A DNA stretch of 64,000 nt, from the NCBI RefSeq assembly GCF_008000815.1, contig NZ_CP042806.1, forward strand, positions 3,410,001-3,474,000, in the 5' to 3' direction. Under the pieces are notes generated by a model. That model saw only the letters and a list, made by a program, of their open reading frames with translations, ran no database searches and was not told where the DNA came from. Every line of letters begins with the position of its first letter. Positions within the stretch are counted from its first letter, which is position 1. A program made the position numbers and the translations under genes. Shown piece by piece: positions 43,721-52,183 of the stretch. The stretch is from Terriglobus albidus (GTDB taxonomy: Bacteria > Acidobacteriota > Terriglobia > Terriglobales > Acidobacteriaceae).

Positions 43721-44680
43721 ATGGCATGGATAAGCCGAAGAAGATTTGTTGGTTCCGCGGTGACGGTGGCAGCGGCACGCGTCCTGCAGAGCCAGTCGCC
43801 ATCGACTCGTAGCGTCGAATGGGGCTCGCCGGTGATCGATTGCCACTTTCACCAGCGGCCTACGCTTGAAGCGAATCTCGCGCACTTGAACGGCTCTGGA
43901 TGCCAGGCCGCGTATTTGCTATCGCGGCTGCAGTCGGCAGACGATGCCAAGCGTTTCCTTGCTGGAGAGCCCACGCGTTTTGCAGGATATTCAGTAAGCA
44001 CGGACGTTACGGCGGCAGATGCTGTCAAGCTTCTTACCGAAGCGGTAAAGGCGGGAGCGCATGGGTTCGGCGAGGTGAAGTTTCATGTTGATGCGGATGG
44101 ACCGGAGATGCGGCGTCTCTATGCAGCTGCGGCGGAGCTGAACGTGCCGGTGACAATTCACTTCCAGGAGGTTCCACACACTCCCACCGAAGGTGTCTTC
44201 AACACCGGATTCAAGCGGTTCGACAAGATTCTGAAAGAGTTTCCGAAGACCACTTTTGTGGGGCATTGTGATGCCTTCTGGGCCAATGTCAGCGCGGACT
44301 ACGCAAACGATAAAGATTACCCGCGAACCCCAATCATCCGCGGCGGCATCACGGACAAGTGGCTGGGCGATTATCCGAATCTCTTCGGAGACCTGTCGGC
44401 GAACTCCGGCAACAATGCGCTTACACGCGATCCATCCTTCACGGCCTACTTTCTCAGCCGGCATCAACACAAACTGTTCTTCGGGAGCGACTGCGCGTGT
44501 ACTGATGGACATGGCGGCGGTGTCTCGCAGCAGGGAAATCCGGGAGCCGCGCGGCTGGCGGGAAAATGCGTTGCCCGGGAGACCCTCGCCGTGCTGAAAG
44601 CGAATGCTTCACCTGATCTCTTCCACGATCTCGTCTGGAGCAACGGACACAAGGTGTATGGTCTGACCTCTCTTTCATAG
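43721..44680 (+). CDS. Tat-exported amidohydrolase-2 family protein
   Basis: A 319-residue TIM-barrel metal hydrolase. The N-terminus is a twin-arginine signal (SRRRFVGSAVTVAAARVL). The metal motif HxH is in IDCHFHQRP, a middle His in TIHFQE, another in FVGHCDAFW, and the conserved Asp in FGSDCACTDG. The family includes decarboxylases, lactonases (such as L-fuconolactonase and 2-pyrone-4,6-dicarboxylate lactonase) and esterase-like enzymes. Its export argues against a cytosolic lactonase role for the fucose locus 20 kb away, though the window shows no better lactonase candidate. It is probably co-transcribed with the esterase. Confidence 0.75.
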   Translation: MAWISRRRFVGSAVTVAAARVLQSQSPSTRSVEWGSPVIDCHFHQRPTLEANLAHLNGSGCQAAYLLSRLQSADDAKRFLAGEPTRFAGYSVSTDVTAADAVKLLTEAVKAGAHGFGEVKFHVDADGPEMRRLYAAAAELNVPVTIHFQEVPHTPTEGVFNTGFKRFDKILKEFPKTTFVGHCDAFWANVSADYANDKDYPRTPIIRGGITDKWLGDYPNLFGDLSANSGNNALTRDPSFTAYFLSRHQHKLFFGSDCACTDGHGGGVSQQGNPGAARLAGKCVARETLAVLKANASPDLFHDLVWSNGHKVYGLTSLS

Positions 44681-44775
44681 TTTTACCTTTGGGTGCATAG
44701 CGATCTCACATAGAGGAATTGCTGTTGAGAGTTCGTTACGTCGTCACATAGAATGTGCTTCGTCGTCTCACTGCA

Positions 44776-46035
44776 ATGGCAACTCCCGCGACCATTCCGC
44801 TTACGGACCAAGAAAGATCGCTCATCCTCTCGGAGCTGACGGCGATCCTTGAAAGCGGCCCATTTCGTAGCAGCAAGCGCTATCCAGCGATGCTGGAGTA
44901 CTGTGTTCGCCACACGCTGGATGGGGAAACAGATAAGTTGCGGGAACGACAGCTCGGCATTGTTCTCTTCTCTCGCTCTCCCGGCTACGAGACGAGCTCC
45001 GATCCGATTGTCCGCATGGCTGCCAGCGAGATTCGCAAGCGTCTGGCCCAGTATTACGATTTGGTCGGCGATCGAGCACAGGTCCGAATTTCACTTCCGC
45101 CCGGAACCTACGTTGCGGAGTTTCGATTCCTCTTTCATCTCACGACTGCTTCTGTTCCTTCGGCTCCAGATCTACTGGTGGGAAGCCTCGGCCAAACACA
45201 TCTTGAGCCTGTTATGCAGCCGGGAATACCCATACTTTCTGAAGGAGTTTTGACAAAGGAGATCCACGAAGGGCGCCGTTTTTCTCGTCTTATATTGTTC
45301 CTCCTTCTCGTGGCGGTCGCCGTGGCCGGCGTCTGGGGTATTCAGAGAGCAAGGGCTAATCGTCGTATCCCAGAATTTTGGCGGACATTTATCGACGGCA
45401 ATGGTGGGCCGGTGCTTACAGTCGTTGGCCAACTCGTTCCTCATGTAGACGGCAAGACTGATCCCGAGCCGCCTCTATCTTCTGACATCTATCGAACCAG
45501 CCACTATGTTTCGGTCGGAGATGCATCGTCGGCAATGCGGGCCTGCCTGGTCCTGGCCCGTCTCGGAATGGACTGTCAGATGAAGGCGGTTTCCACCACC
45601 GACCTTTCGAACGTCCATTCCCATCCCGCCATTTTTGTGGGTGCCTATAACAATCCCTGGGTGCTGCGCATCACTCAGGCCATTCCTTACCGGTTCGGCG
45701 AGCTGGCTTGTAAATGCATTCTCGATACCAGGACAGGGGAACGCATTGGGGGCGTCGACTTTTCTATCCCGCGCGACCAGATCACGACAGACTACAGCAT
45801 CGTGGCAAGCTTCCACTCCGATGTCACGGACGGGCCGGTAGTGGTGATCGCAGGCATTGGCCCCATGAGCACCGAAGCTGCTGCGGAGTTCACCACCTTG
45901 ACCGAGCGTTCCGCTGAATTGTTCAGCCACGCACCAAAGGGATGGAAGGGCGGTAACGTCGAGGCGGTGTTGGCCACCGATGTTGTTAACGGCATTCCCG
46001 GACATACTCGCATCCTGAAAACAGCCTTTTGGTAA
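44776..46035 (+). CDS. Winged-helix-like / transmembrane / exported-domain protein, paralogue 1
   Basis: A 419-residue protein with three parts. Residues 10-118 resemble a winged helix: SSKRYPAMLEYCVRHTLDGE, LRERQLGIVLFSRSPGYETS, DPIVRMAASEIRKRL and a final PPGTYVAEF hairpin placed like the wing of OmpR-type domains. One transmembrane helix lies at about 171-189. The outer domain of about 220 residues has VGAYNNPWVLRITQ near 290 and a late GPMSTEAAAEF. It may be a one-component membrane regulator that senses outside and binds DNA inside, as CadC does; that is inference. The paralogue at 56808 has exactly the same length. It lies between the amidohydrolase and a metallo-hydrolase. Start 44776 is chosen over GTG 44755. 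Confidence 0.65.
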   Translation: MATPATIPLTDQERSLILSELTAILESGPFRSSKRYPAMLEYCVRHTLDGETDKLRERQLGIVLFSRSPGYETSSDPIVRMAASEIRKRLAQYYDLVGDRAQVRISLPPGTYVAEFRFLFHLTTASVPSAPDLLVGSLGQTHLEPVMQPGIPILSEGVLTKEIHEGRRFSRLILFLLLVAVAVAGVWGIQRARANRRIPEFWRTFIDGNGGPVLTVVGQLVPHVDGKTDPEPPLSSDIYRTSHYVSVGDASSAMRACLVLARLGMDCQMKAVSTTDLSNVHSHPAIFVGAYNNPWVLRITQAIPYRFGELACKCILDTRTGERIGGVDFSIPRDQITTDYSIVASFHSDVTDGPVVVIAGIGPMSTEAAAEFTTLTERSAELFSHAPKGWKGGNVEAVLATDVVNGIPGHTRILKTAFW

Positions 46036-46086
46036 GTAATCCGTGGCACGCTCGCTAAGCCCCTGAAAATACTGCTTCTACTCCTG

Positions 46087-46109
46087 TAAGTAGCAGGTAA
46101 AAGACCTTT
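46087..46109 (+). promoter_or_regulatory. CAGGTAAAAGACC motif, copy 3 (metallo-hydrolase operon)
   Basis: AGTAGCAGGTAAAAGACCTTTC, 13 of 13 identical to copy 1 over CAGGTAAAAGACC (46094-46106) and sharing AAAAGACCTTT with copy 2. It is 104-119 nt before the metallo-hydrolase start. Confidence 0.45.
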
Positions 46110-46212
46110 CGCATCGAGTTCTTTGTTCTCTAGGCTGCTCAAGAATCCGCACAAATCAAAATGATGTTGGCCTGAAACTCATCGGCAGCACCATGCGGAA
46201 TGAGGAACAAAG

Positions 46213-47811
46213 ATGAAACAGGAAGGCTTGAGCAGGCATCCCGTTCTGCATGGAATTGTTAATAGTGCGATCGTCGAGACCATTCAAGGTAAGGGAGAGG
46301 GATTTCAACGACACCTTCGTTTGTCGTTGCTTGCGGTCGCCTGGGCTTGTTCATCCGTCTCTTTGTGTGCACAGTTTGGGCCACCGGAGCCACAGGGACA
46401 TGGTCCAAAGCTGCCGGCGCCGACGGCTTTCCCTGCGCCTGGGACATATCCAACAACCGAGTCGGTCACGCTACTTAATGCCGAACCCGGCGTGACCATT
46501 CATTACACCTGGGATGGTAGCCTGCCCACGTCGAAGAGTCCCATCTATAACCCGCTGCAGGTACTGTTCATCGGTGGGGTCTATGAGGGAGACCACGGCT
46601 TGAAGGCCGGATATACGCTGCGCGCCGTCGCCATGAAGGAAGGCAACACCAATAGCGATGTCGCCGACTTTCAATACACCATCGACCGCCGTGACCGAAC
46701 CTCCTATGTCTCGGAAGAAATTCTTTCCGGCGTGCGCATGGTCCGCGATTCGGACAACGACAAGATGTTTCTCGTGAAGGGAAGCACCAGGTATGCCCTG
46801 ATTGACAGTGGAATGGGGCGGGGAGCGTTACGTGAGTATATCGCGCAGTACACAGGTGGTTTGCCTGTTGAGCCGATCTTCACACATAACCACGGGGATC
46901 ATATCGGGCAGGCAGATCAGTTCATCCGCGAGAGCGTCGAGCACGTCGGTGAGGCAGACAGGCCGGCCATGGAGCGGCTCTTGAAAGCCAGGGGGATTCC
47001 CGATGACATCATTGCTCGCAACCTGTTAGCGATTCATGATGGTGAGCGCATCGATCTTGGCGATCGATCGCTGATCGTCTATGAGACCCCAGGACACACC
47101 AGGGGTTCGCTTGTCATCTTCGATGAGAAGAACGGCTATCTCTTCACCGGTGATTCTTACGGGAGCAACTCCCCAACGATTCCTGACGCTCTATGGATGC
47201 AGGGTTCTCAGGCTTCCTTGGATAGTTATCTGGCAATGATTGTTGGTTCGCGCGCCAGGTTTTCAGGTCGCGTGAACTATGTCATGACTGGTCATAACGA
47301 TCATCCTCTTAAGGGCGAGACCTATCTCGATAATCTGCAGGCGGCAGTGCAGACCTTGATGGATAAGGGAGATGCGGCTCTTGTGCCATCGTATCGGCCC
47401 GCTGGATTGCAGCAGGTTGTGATCGGCGACCGTTTCGGCGATCCCGATTGGGCCGCGATCAACGTGAACAAAGAGCATTATCTGCCGGCGCCTGTAGACG
47501 AGATCGCTGGCCTGGTCAGCCTGCGACTGAACGGAGCCAAGCTCTCTCCCGCGTTCGACCCCCAGGTCAAGACCTATCAGGTGGTCCTCGACCAGGGCCG
47601 TAAGACAGTTCATTTGGTAGTTATTCCCACCTCACTGCGCACATCCGCGCTTACCGCCGATGGGTTCGACATTCTGAAGGCAAAGAGTTTCGATATTCCA
47701 GCCACGGGAGAGTCAAAGATTGTCGTCACCTCGCCGAATGGCAAATCCAATACAACCTACACGCTGCAGTTCCATACCGCAGATTCAGGAGAAGTCCGTG
47801 CAAATCGCTAA
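46213..47811 (+). CDS. Exported metallo-beta-lactamase-fold hydrolase with chitobiase-type beta domain
   Basis: A 532-residue exported protein. A hydrophobic export segment lies at about 34-54 (LSLLAVAWACSSVSLCAQ), late for a signal peptide, so a nearer start is possible. Then comes a CHB_HEX-type domain (FPAPGTYPTTESVTL, TIHYTWDGSLPTSKSP), a metallo-beta-lactamase domain with the binuclear site THNHGDH (H225, H227, D229, H230) and later ETPGHTRGSLVIFD, FTGDSY and MTGHNDHP. The C-terminal 90 residues form a cadherin-like beta sandwich (LVSLRLNGAKLSPAFDPQV). The substrate is unknown. Its last 14 nt overlap the ceramidase-like gene, so the two are expressed together. Confidence 0.75.
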   Translation: MKQEGLSRHPVLHGIVNSAIVETIQGKGEGFQRHLRLSLLAVAWACSSVSLCAQFGPPEPQGHGPKLPAPTAFPAPGTYPTTESVTLLNAEPGVTIHYTWDGSLPTSKSPIYNPLQVLFIGGVYEGDHGLKAGYTLRAVAMKEGNTNSDVADFQYTIDRRDRTSYVSEEILSGVRMVRDSDNDKMFLVKGSTRYALIDSGMGRGALREYIAQYTGGLPVEPIFTHNHGDHIGQADQFIRESVEHVGEADRPAMERLLKARGIPDDIIARNLLAIHDGERIDLGDRSLIVYETPGHTRGSLVIFDEKNGYLFTGDSYGSNSPTIPDALWMQGSQASLDSYLAMIVGSRARFSGRVNYVMTGHNDHPLKGETYLDNLQAAVQTLMDKGDAALVPSYRPAGLQQVVIGDRFGDPDWAAINVNKEHYLPAPVDEIAGLVSLRLNGAKLSPAFDPQVKTYQVVLDQGRKTVHLVVIPTSLRTSALTADGFDILKAKSFDIPATGESKIVVTSPNGKSNTTYTLQFHTADSGEVRANR

Positions 47812-49219
47812 TGTCGTTACAGGATCGATGATCGTAGCCGCTGCTCTGGTGCTAACCGCAACCGGAAAAGCTAGCGCACAAGGAAACCATCCGTTGCGTG
47901 CGGGCGCGGCCATGACGGATATTACCCCGAAGCCGGGTGAACTGAAGCTCAAAACAGACACGATTCGCGATCATCTCTTTGCACGCGCCATTGTTGTGGA
48001 TTCAGGCGATAGCTGTGCTGTGCTGATTGGTGTGGATCAGGGGGCGATCCGTAAGGACATGTATGACGCAGCCCTTCCGCGTGTGGCTTCCGCAACCGGG
48101 TGTGCGAAGGAGAATATCCTGATTGCAGCCACCCATACACACAGCGGATCGACGGATGGGTTTGGCGGTGCGCCCACATCTAGCACCATAGCGGACGGAA
48201 TCGTTAAGGCCGCCACCGATGCCAGGGCGAAGCTCGCCCCGGCGATGATCGGCTATGGACGTGCGAACGTTGACCTGAACGTAAATCGGGATCTCTTCAA
48301 TAACAAACTGGAGTGGAGACAGGAGCCGAATCCGCAGGGTGTATCGGACAAAACTCTATCGGTCGTTGAGTTCATCGGCGCCGACTATGTCCCCATCGGG
48401 ATTTACATGAACTATGCAATGCACCCGATTAACTTCTATCTCTCCGGCGTTATCAGTGCCGATTTTCCAGGCGAAGCCTCGCGCACCATTGAGGAACATT
48501 TCGATCACAAGACGGTGGCGATCTTTACCCAGGGAACCTCCGGCGATCAGAATCCGTCGCTGAGGGAGAACTTCCTGACAGCATTCCGCGGAGAGACTGC
48601 TCCGGGGACGGAGACCATTGCCGCTCCGCCCCCGCCGCCTGCTCCGCCGAGCAACTTCAATCCAGCCGCCGCTTCAGCCGGTCTGAGGCCCGTGCCCGAT
48701 CAAAACCTCGCCGCGTATCGGAAAGCGATCGATCGCACCAGCGCGGATGTCGCAATGATGGGAGTACTGATCGCAGAAAAGACGCTCTATCTCATGCGCC
48801 ACGACATCAAGCCGGTTTCGGAAGCCCGCATCTGGGGTGGTCAGGAGAAGTTCACCTGTCCCGGACGCGACCGCCTCGATACGGATCATCCAGTTCGCGA
48901 GAATGCGATGCCACCCTATAAAGATGGAGCCGACGTGAATCTGATGGTCAGCCTGGTGCGTGTTGGGGATATCTACTTCACCGGCATCAATGGTGAGGTC
49001 TATACGAACATTGGGCTCAAGATTAAGGGCGCTGCGGCGGCTAATAAGCTCATTATTTCGACGCTGACGAATGGCGGCGCAAACTCCGGCTACATTTATT
49101 CGGATGATGCCTACAGCCATCTGTCATTTCAGGTCATCGGATCCCGGTTGAAGCCCGGCTGCGGCGAGAACAAGATCACGGATGCGGCGCTAGAGCTCAT
49201 GCGCAAATCCGATCGTTAA
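47798..49219 (+). CDS. Exported neutral/alkaline ceramidase-like protein
   Basis: A 473-residue protein matching the N-terminal catalytic domain of neutral/alkaline non-lysosomal ceramidases: RAGAAMTDITPKPGE, FARAIVVDSGDS, ATHTHSGSTDG, AMHPINF, DFPGEASRTIEEH and QGTSGDQNPS. True ceramidases are about 650 residues with a C-terminal beta domain, which is missing. Similar short proteins in acidobacteria and planctomycetes are of unknown specificity. The signal peptide is SMIVAAALVLTATGKASAQ. GTG 47798 follows AGGAG by 6 nt and sits inside the end of the metallo-hydrolase gene, indicating coupling. A proline-rich stretch (PPPPPAPP) near residue 275 is a probable linker or insert. Confidence 0.75.
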   Translation: MQIANVVTGSMIVAAALVLTATGKASAQGNHPLRAGAAMTDITPKPGELKLKTDTIRDHLFARAIVVDSGDSCAVLIGVDQGAIRKDMYDAALPRVASATGCAKENILIAATHTHSGSTDGFGGAPTSSTIADGIVKAATDARAKLAPAMIGYGRANVDLNVNRDLFNNKLEWRQEPNPQGVSDKTLSVVEFIGADYVPIGIYMNYAMHPINFYLSGVISADFPGEASRTIEEHFDHKTVAIFTQGTSGDQNPSLRENFLTAFRGETAPGTETIAAPPPPPAPPSNFNPAAASAGLRPVPDQNLAAYRKAIDRTSADVAMMGVLIAEKTLYLMRHDIKPVSEARIWGGQEKFTCPGRDRLDTDHPVRENAMPPYKDGADVNLMVSLVRVGDIYFTGINGEVYTNIGLKIKGAAAANKLIISTLTNGGANSGYIYSDDAYSHLSFQVIGSRLKPGCGENKITDAALELMRKSDR

Positions 49220-49242
49220 GGGTGCTGAGATCACGCGACGGA

Positions 49243-49316
49243 AGAGAGAAACAAGAGAACCGATCAACCGATGAAAACGGTCAGCCGAAGTGACGTGTCG
49301 TCACTTCGGCTTCTTG
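49243..49316. repeat. Dispersed two-hairpin repeat, copy 2
   Basis: It matches the unit at 36055-36127 almost base for base, with AGAGAGAAACA leader, GATC/GGTC stem and a long hairpin AGCCGAAGTGACG (49283-49295) with CGTCACTTCGGCT (49299-49311), a perfect 13-bp stem, then TCTTG. Like copy 1 it lies between convergent genes. Its right arm includes the stop codon of the minus-strand PEBP gene (49301-49303). Confidence 0.7.
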
Positions 49317-49957
49317 TAGCGACCCACCAACAAAGCCCGATCCAGAATATGACCATCCATCTCCTTCATGATGTCGGCAGCGCTGGCATTCGAATCCACA
49401 GTCAGCTTCACGTCGAGCGCCATCAGGCGAAAAATATAATGATGAGGTTGACCTGCCGCCGGCGCACCAGGGCCGAGATAGCCGACCCAGCGGAAATTAA
49501 ACGGTTGCACTGCACCCGTGACTAGCTGTTTTTCGGCGGGCACTCCCTCTGGTAAACCTGTCGCGGTCCCTGGGATATTGAAGATGATCCAGTGATAGAA
49601 GGGAACCGTTTTCTTCTGCAACGCGAACTCTTCATCAATCACCATAAGCACGAAACTAGCGGTGCCCTCAGGAACGCCTTTCCATTCCAGCGGCGGTGAG
49701 AGTGTGTTCGTCGCGGTTGCGGAAGCATATTTATCTGGAATCATTCCATTGTCGGAGAAAGCAGGGCTGGTAAGGACAAGTTGATTGAGTGTTGGAGTCG
49801 AGCGCGTGGACGGCGCCGCTGATGTTGTCTGTGCTATTACACCATTCGGTACGCAAAGCAACAGCACTGTCGCGTAGGGGAAGCTCTTGACCCGCGAAGA
49901 ACTCCTTCTGTTACGGTAGCTGGAAATATTGTGGTGTAGAAGCTTGATGATATTCAT
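49301..49957 (-). CDS. Exported PEBP-family (YbhB/YbcL, Raf-kinase-inhibitor-like) protein
   Basis: A 218-residue exported protein of the phosphatidylethanolamine-binding-protein fold. A hydrophobic export segment (YATVLLLCVPNGVIAQ) ends near residue 43. Fold landmarks are SPAFSDNGMIPDKYA, SPPLEWKGVPEGTASFVLMVID, FYHWIIFNIP and GPGAPAAGQPHHYIFRLMALD, including the D-x-D/E and HxY-like ligand-site residues of YbhB. Family function in bacteria is not settled. It is the last gene of a seven-gene minus-strand run, 31 nt after the TIM-barrel gene, and its final codons are part of the repeat hairpin. Confidence 0.85.
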   Translation of the reverse strand: MNIIKLLHHNISSYRNRRSSSRVKSFPYATVLLLCVPNGVIAQTTSAAPSTRSTPTLNQLVLTSPAFSDNGMIPDKYASATATNTLSPPLEWKGVPEGTASFVLMVIDEEFALQKKTVPFYHWIIFNIPGTATGLPEGVPAEKQLVTGAVQPFNFRWVGYLGPGAPAAGQPHHYIFRLMALDVKLTVDSNASAADIMKEMDGHILDRALLVGRYKKPK

Positions 49958-49988
49958 GGCGAGACCTCGAAGAATGTGTAGAAACCCG

Positions 49989-51050
49989 CTATGTGAGCGT
50001 ATTGCGTAGATACTGCGCACACCTCTTGATTTCGGTGACAGAATTCGATCCAGCCGGAATTGGGTAGTCAAGCTCAATGGTGGTCACACCCGGGAACCCT
50101 ATCTTGCGTAGGAGCTGCATGGCTGGCTTGATCGGTGAGTCTCCTTCGCCCCATGGCATGCTCCCGCCGTTCGAAGATTTGTAGTCCTTGACGTGAATGC
50201 TGGAGATCTTGTCATGGAAGTGCTCGATGAAGACGACGGCATTTCCGCAGGACGAGGTAAAGTGACCAATATCGAAGTTGATGCGAAAGTATTTCGAAAG
50301 CTGTAGTGTGTCTGCGTAGTCATCCGCATTACTGAAGAGGCCAAAGAGATGTTCGTGGAACGCGACAGGGAACTGATGCTTGTTGGCGAACAGCGCTAAC
50401 CTCCTGGCCATCTCAAGCGACGAAGACGAGTTGATGGCGTGTGCGCCAAGTTCCCTGGCAGCCGTAAAGACAGCGTCGATCTCGCGATCGGTATAGTCGG
50501 CTCCCCAGCCGCAAGTATAGGCATTGATGCTGATCCCGAGATCCGCGGCGCGGCGTCGAATATCGGTGTAGTAGTGCGGCGGTGGATCTTCGCGGAACCG
50601 GCGCGCATCCTCGCGTGCCTTGGTCAGTGCAGCGCTTTGTGCGGCACGGTCGGCGGGACTGAGTGCCGTCGGCGTCGCTGGGGACCGAGACGGGGCAACA
50701 CATGCTGTTCCATAGGGAGTACCGGTTGCTGCATTTTCTTGTGGAACAGCGGATGGTCTGTATCCGGAAATGAGCGTAAAAATCGGCTCGACCTTTCCAA
50801 TCTCGATCTCCAGATACGAGAGGCCGCACTCATGACAGCGTTCTAGAACCTCGGGCCATTGCGCTTCGCCGACCGTCTTTTTCAATTCCTTGAATGAGTA
50901 GGAGATGGTGCCGATGCGATGCGATAGGGTGTCCCCGGACTTACCCGCAAACGCGTAGAGTCCATGTGACGTCAGGAGTCTGCTCGCAAGTGCCGCGGCA
51001 GGGAGATGGGTGAGCGCAGCTTTTCCGAACTCTCTTCGTGTGTACTTCAT
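49989..51050 (-). CDS. Tat-exported sugar phosphate isomerase/epimerase-family TIM barrel
   Basis: A 353-residue protein with a twin-arginine signal (YTRREFGKAALTHLPAAALAS) and a xylose-isomerase-like barrel: RIGTISYSF, GLSYLEIEIG, FPVAFHEHLFG, NFDIGHFTSSCG, SIHVKDYKSSNGG and TTIELDYP, giving the His, Glu and Asp metal ligands. Residues 100-160 hold a low-complexity Ala/Pro-rich insert. It is a distant relative of the protein at 4784. It lies in the redox gene run, 69 nt downstream of thioredoxin reductase, without an obvious link to it. Substrate unknown. Confidence 0.75.
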   Translation of the reverse strand: MKYTRREFGKAALTHLPAAALASRLLTSHGLYAFAGKSGDTLSHRIGTISYSFKELKKTVGEAQWPEVLERCHECGLSYLEIEIGKVEPIFTLISGYRPSAVPQENAATGTPYGTACVAPSRSPATPTALSPADRAAQSAALTKAREDARRFREDPPPHYYTDIRRRAADLGISINAYTCGWGADYTDREIDAVFTAARELGAHAINSSSSLEMARRLALFANKHQFPVAFHEHLFGLFSNADDYADTLQLSKYFRINFDIGHFTSSCGNAVVFIEHFHDKISSIHVKDYKSSNGGSMPWGEGDSPIKPAMQLLRKIGFPGVTTIELDYPIPAGSNSVTEIKRCAQYLRNTLT

Positions 51051-51119
51051 ATGATTTGCCTCCGGTTTGCATGAACGGATTGAATGCGATGGTGCGAGCC
51101 CGGCTCGGAGTAGCGTGAT

Positions 51120-52070
51120 CTATCGTCCGGACTCCTCCAGAAACTTCTCGACCTCTAGCGCTGCCATGCATCCAGTGCCTGCGGCAGTAATTGCCTGCCG
51201 GTAGCGACGGTCCTGTACATCGCCGCAGGCATACACTCCATGAAGCTGAATCCCCTGGCGGGTGGTGAAGACGTTATGCTCTGTCTTTACGTAGCCTTCG
51301 TCATCAAGATCAATCTGTCCTTTGAAGATGGAAGCGTTGGGTTCATGCCCGATTCCAAGGAACATAAACTTTACTGACAGCTCAGAACGCTGGCCCGTAC
51401 TGCGATGGATAAGGCGCAAGCCGCGGACGTCTTTTTCCTCCGCCCCGAGGACCTCCTCCACGACGGTGTTGGTACGGAACTCAATCCGAGGATGCGCCAT
51501 CGCGCGTTCCAACATGATCCTGGATGCCCGGAAGTTCTCGCCTCGATGGATGAGCGTAACCTTGGCAGCAAAGCGCGTCAGAAACAATGCTTCTTCCATG
51601 GCGGAGTCGCCGCCGCCAATTACAGCGATCTCTTTGCCGGCGGTGAAAAAGCCGTCACAGGTTGCGCAGGAGCTCACGCCGTAGCCGATGAGGGCTTGTT
51701 CCGATGGAAGGCCGAGCCAACGCGCCGATGCACCCGATGCAATGATCAATGACCGTGTTCGAATGACTTCTTTGCCAATATGTAGCTCGAAAGGAGATTT
51801 CAGCAGATCTGCGCCTGTAAGGTGCGTCATGCGCATTTCTGCACCGAAACGCATCGCCTGCTTCTTCATGTTCTCGATCAGCTCTGGCCCCTGAATGCCA
51901 TCGGGCCACCCGGGAAAGTTCTCGACAAGCGTCGTGATAGAAAGCTGTCCACCGGGCTCGTGCCCTTCAAGAACCAGGGGCTTTAGATTCGCGCGAGCCG
52001 CATAGATCGCTGCTGTAAGGCCAGAACAACCCGAACCCAGGATCACTGTATTTCGAACTACATCGTGCAT
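51120..52070 (-). CDS. trxB: Thioredoxin reductase
   Basis: A flavoprotein that reduces thioredoxin (or a related thiol carrier) with NADPH. The 316 residues match the usual TrxB length. The FAD motif is GSGCSG at 12-17 (the common form is GSGPAG), the redox-active pair is C135/C138 in SSCATCDGFF, the NADPH motif is VIGGGDSAMEEA and the C-terminal FAD motif is YACGDVQDRRYRQAITAAGTGCMAA. It is downstream of the split DsbD genes on the same strand, which suggests it supplies electrons to that membrane relay. Confidence 0.9.
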   Translation of the reverse strand: MHDVVRNTVILGSGCSGLTAAIYAARANLKPLVLEGHEPGGQLSITTLVENFPGWPDGIQGPELIENMKKQAMRFGAEMRMTHLTGADLLKSPFELHIGKEVIRTRSLIIASGASARWLGLPSEQALIGYGVSSCATCDGFFTAGKEIAVIGGGDSAMEEALFLTRFAAKVTLIHRGENFRASRIMLERAMAHPRIEFRTNTVVEEVLGAEEKDVRGLRLIHRSTGQRSELSVKFMFLGIGHEPNASIFKGQIDLDDEGYVKTEHNVFTTRQGIQLHGVYACGDVQDRRYRQAITAAGTGCMAALEVEKFLEESGR

Positions 52071-52183
52071 AGAACGTTCCTCGTGCGTTTGTTTCGTTGA
52101 CGGTTCAAGTCATCCTTCCACCGACGTACCTCTGCGTGTCGACGGAACTGTTGTCGTCGATGCCGATGGTGGAAGAGTTTGGA

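Noticed and set aside
43721-44680. Amidohydrolase as the missing L-fuconolactonase
   Set aside because: It has a Tat signal and lies in an unrelated cluster without the fucose operator, so the assignment would be forced.
44681-44688. Reversed AGGTAAAA before the winged-helix gene as a fourth copy of the 38-46 kb motif
   Set aside because: Only eight bases match and the GACC half is missing; mentioned but not counted.
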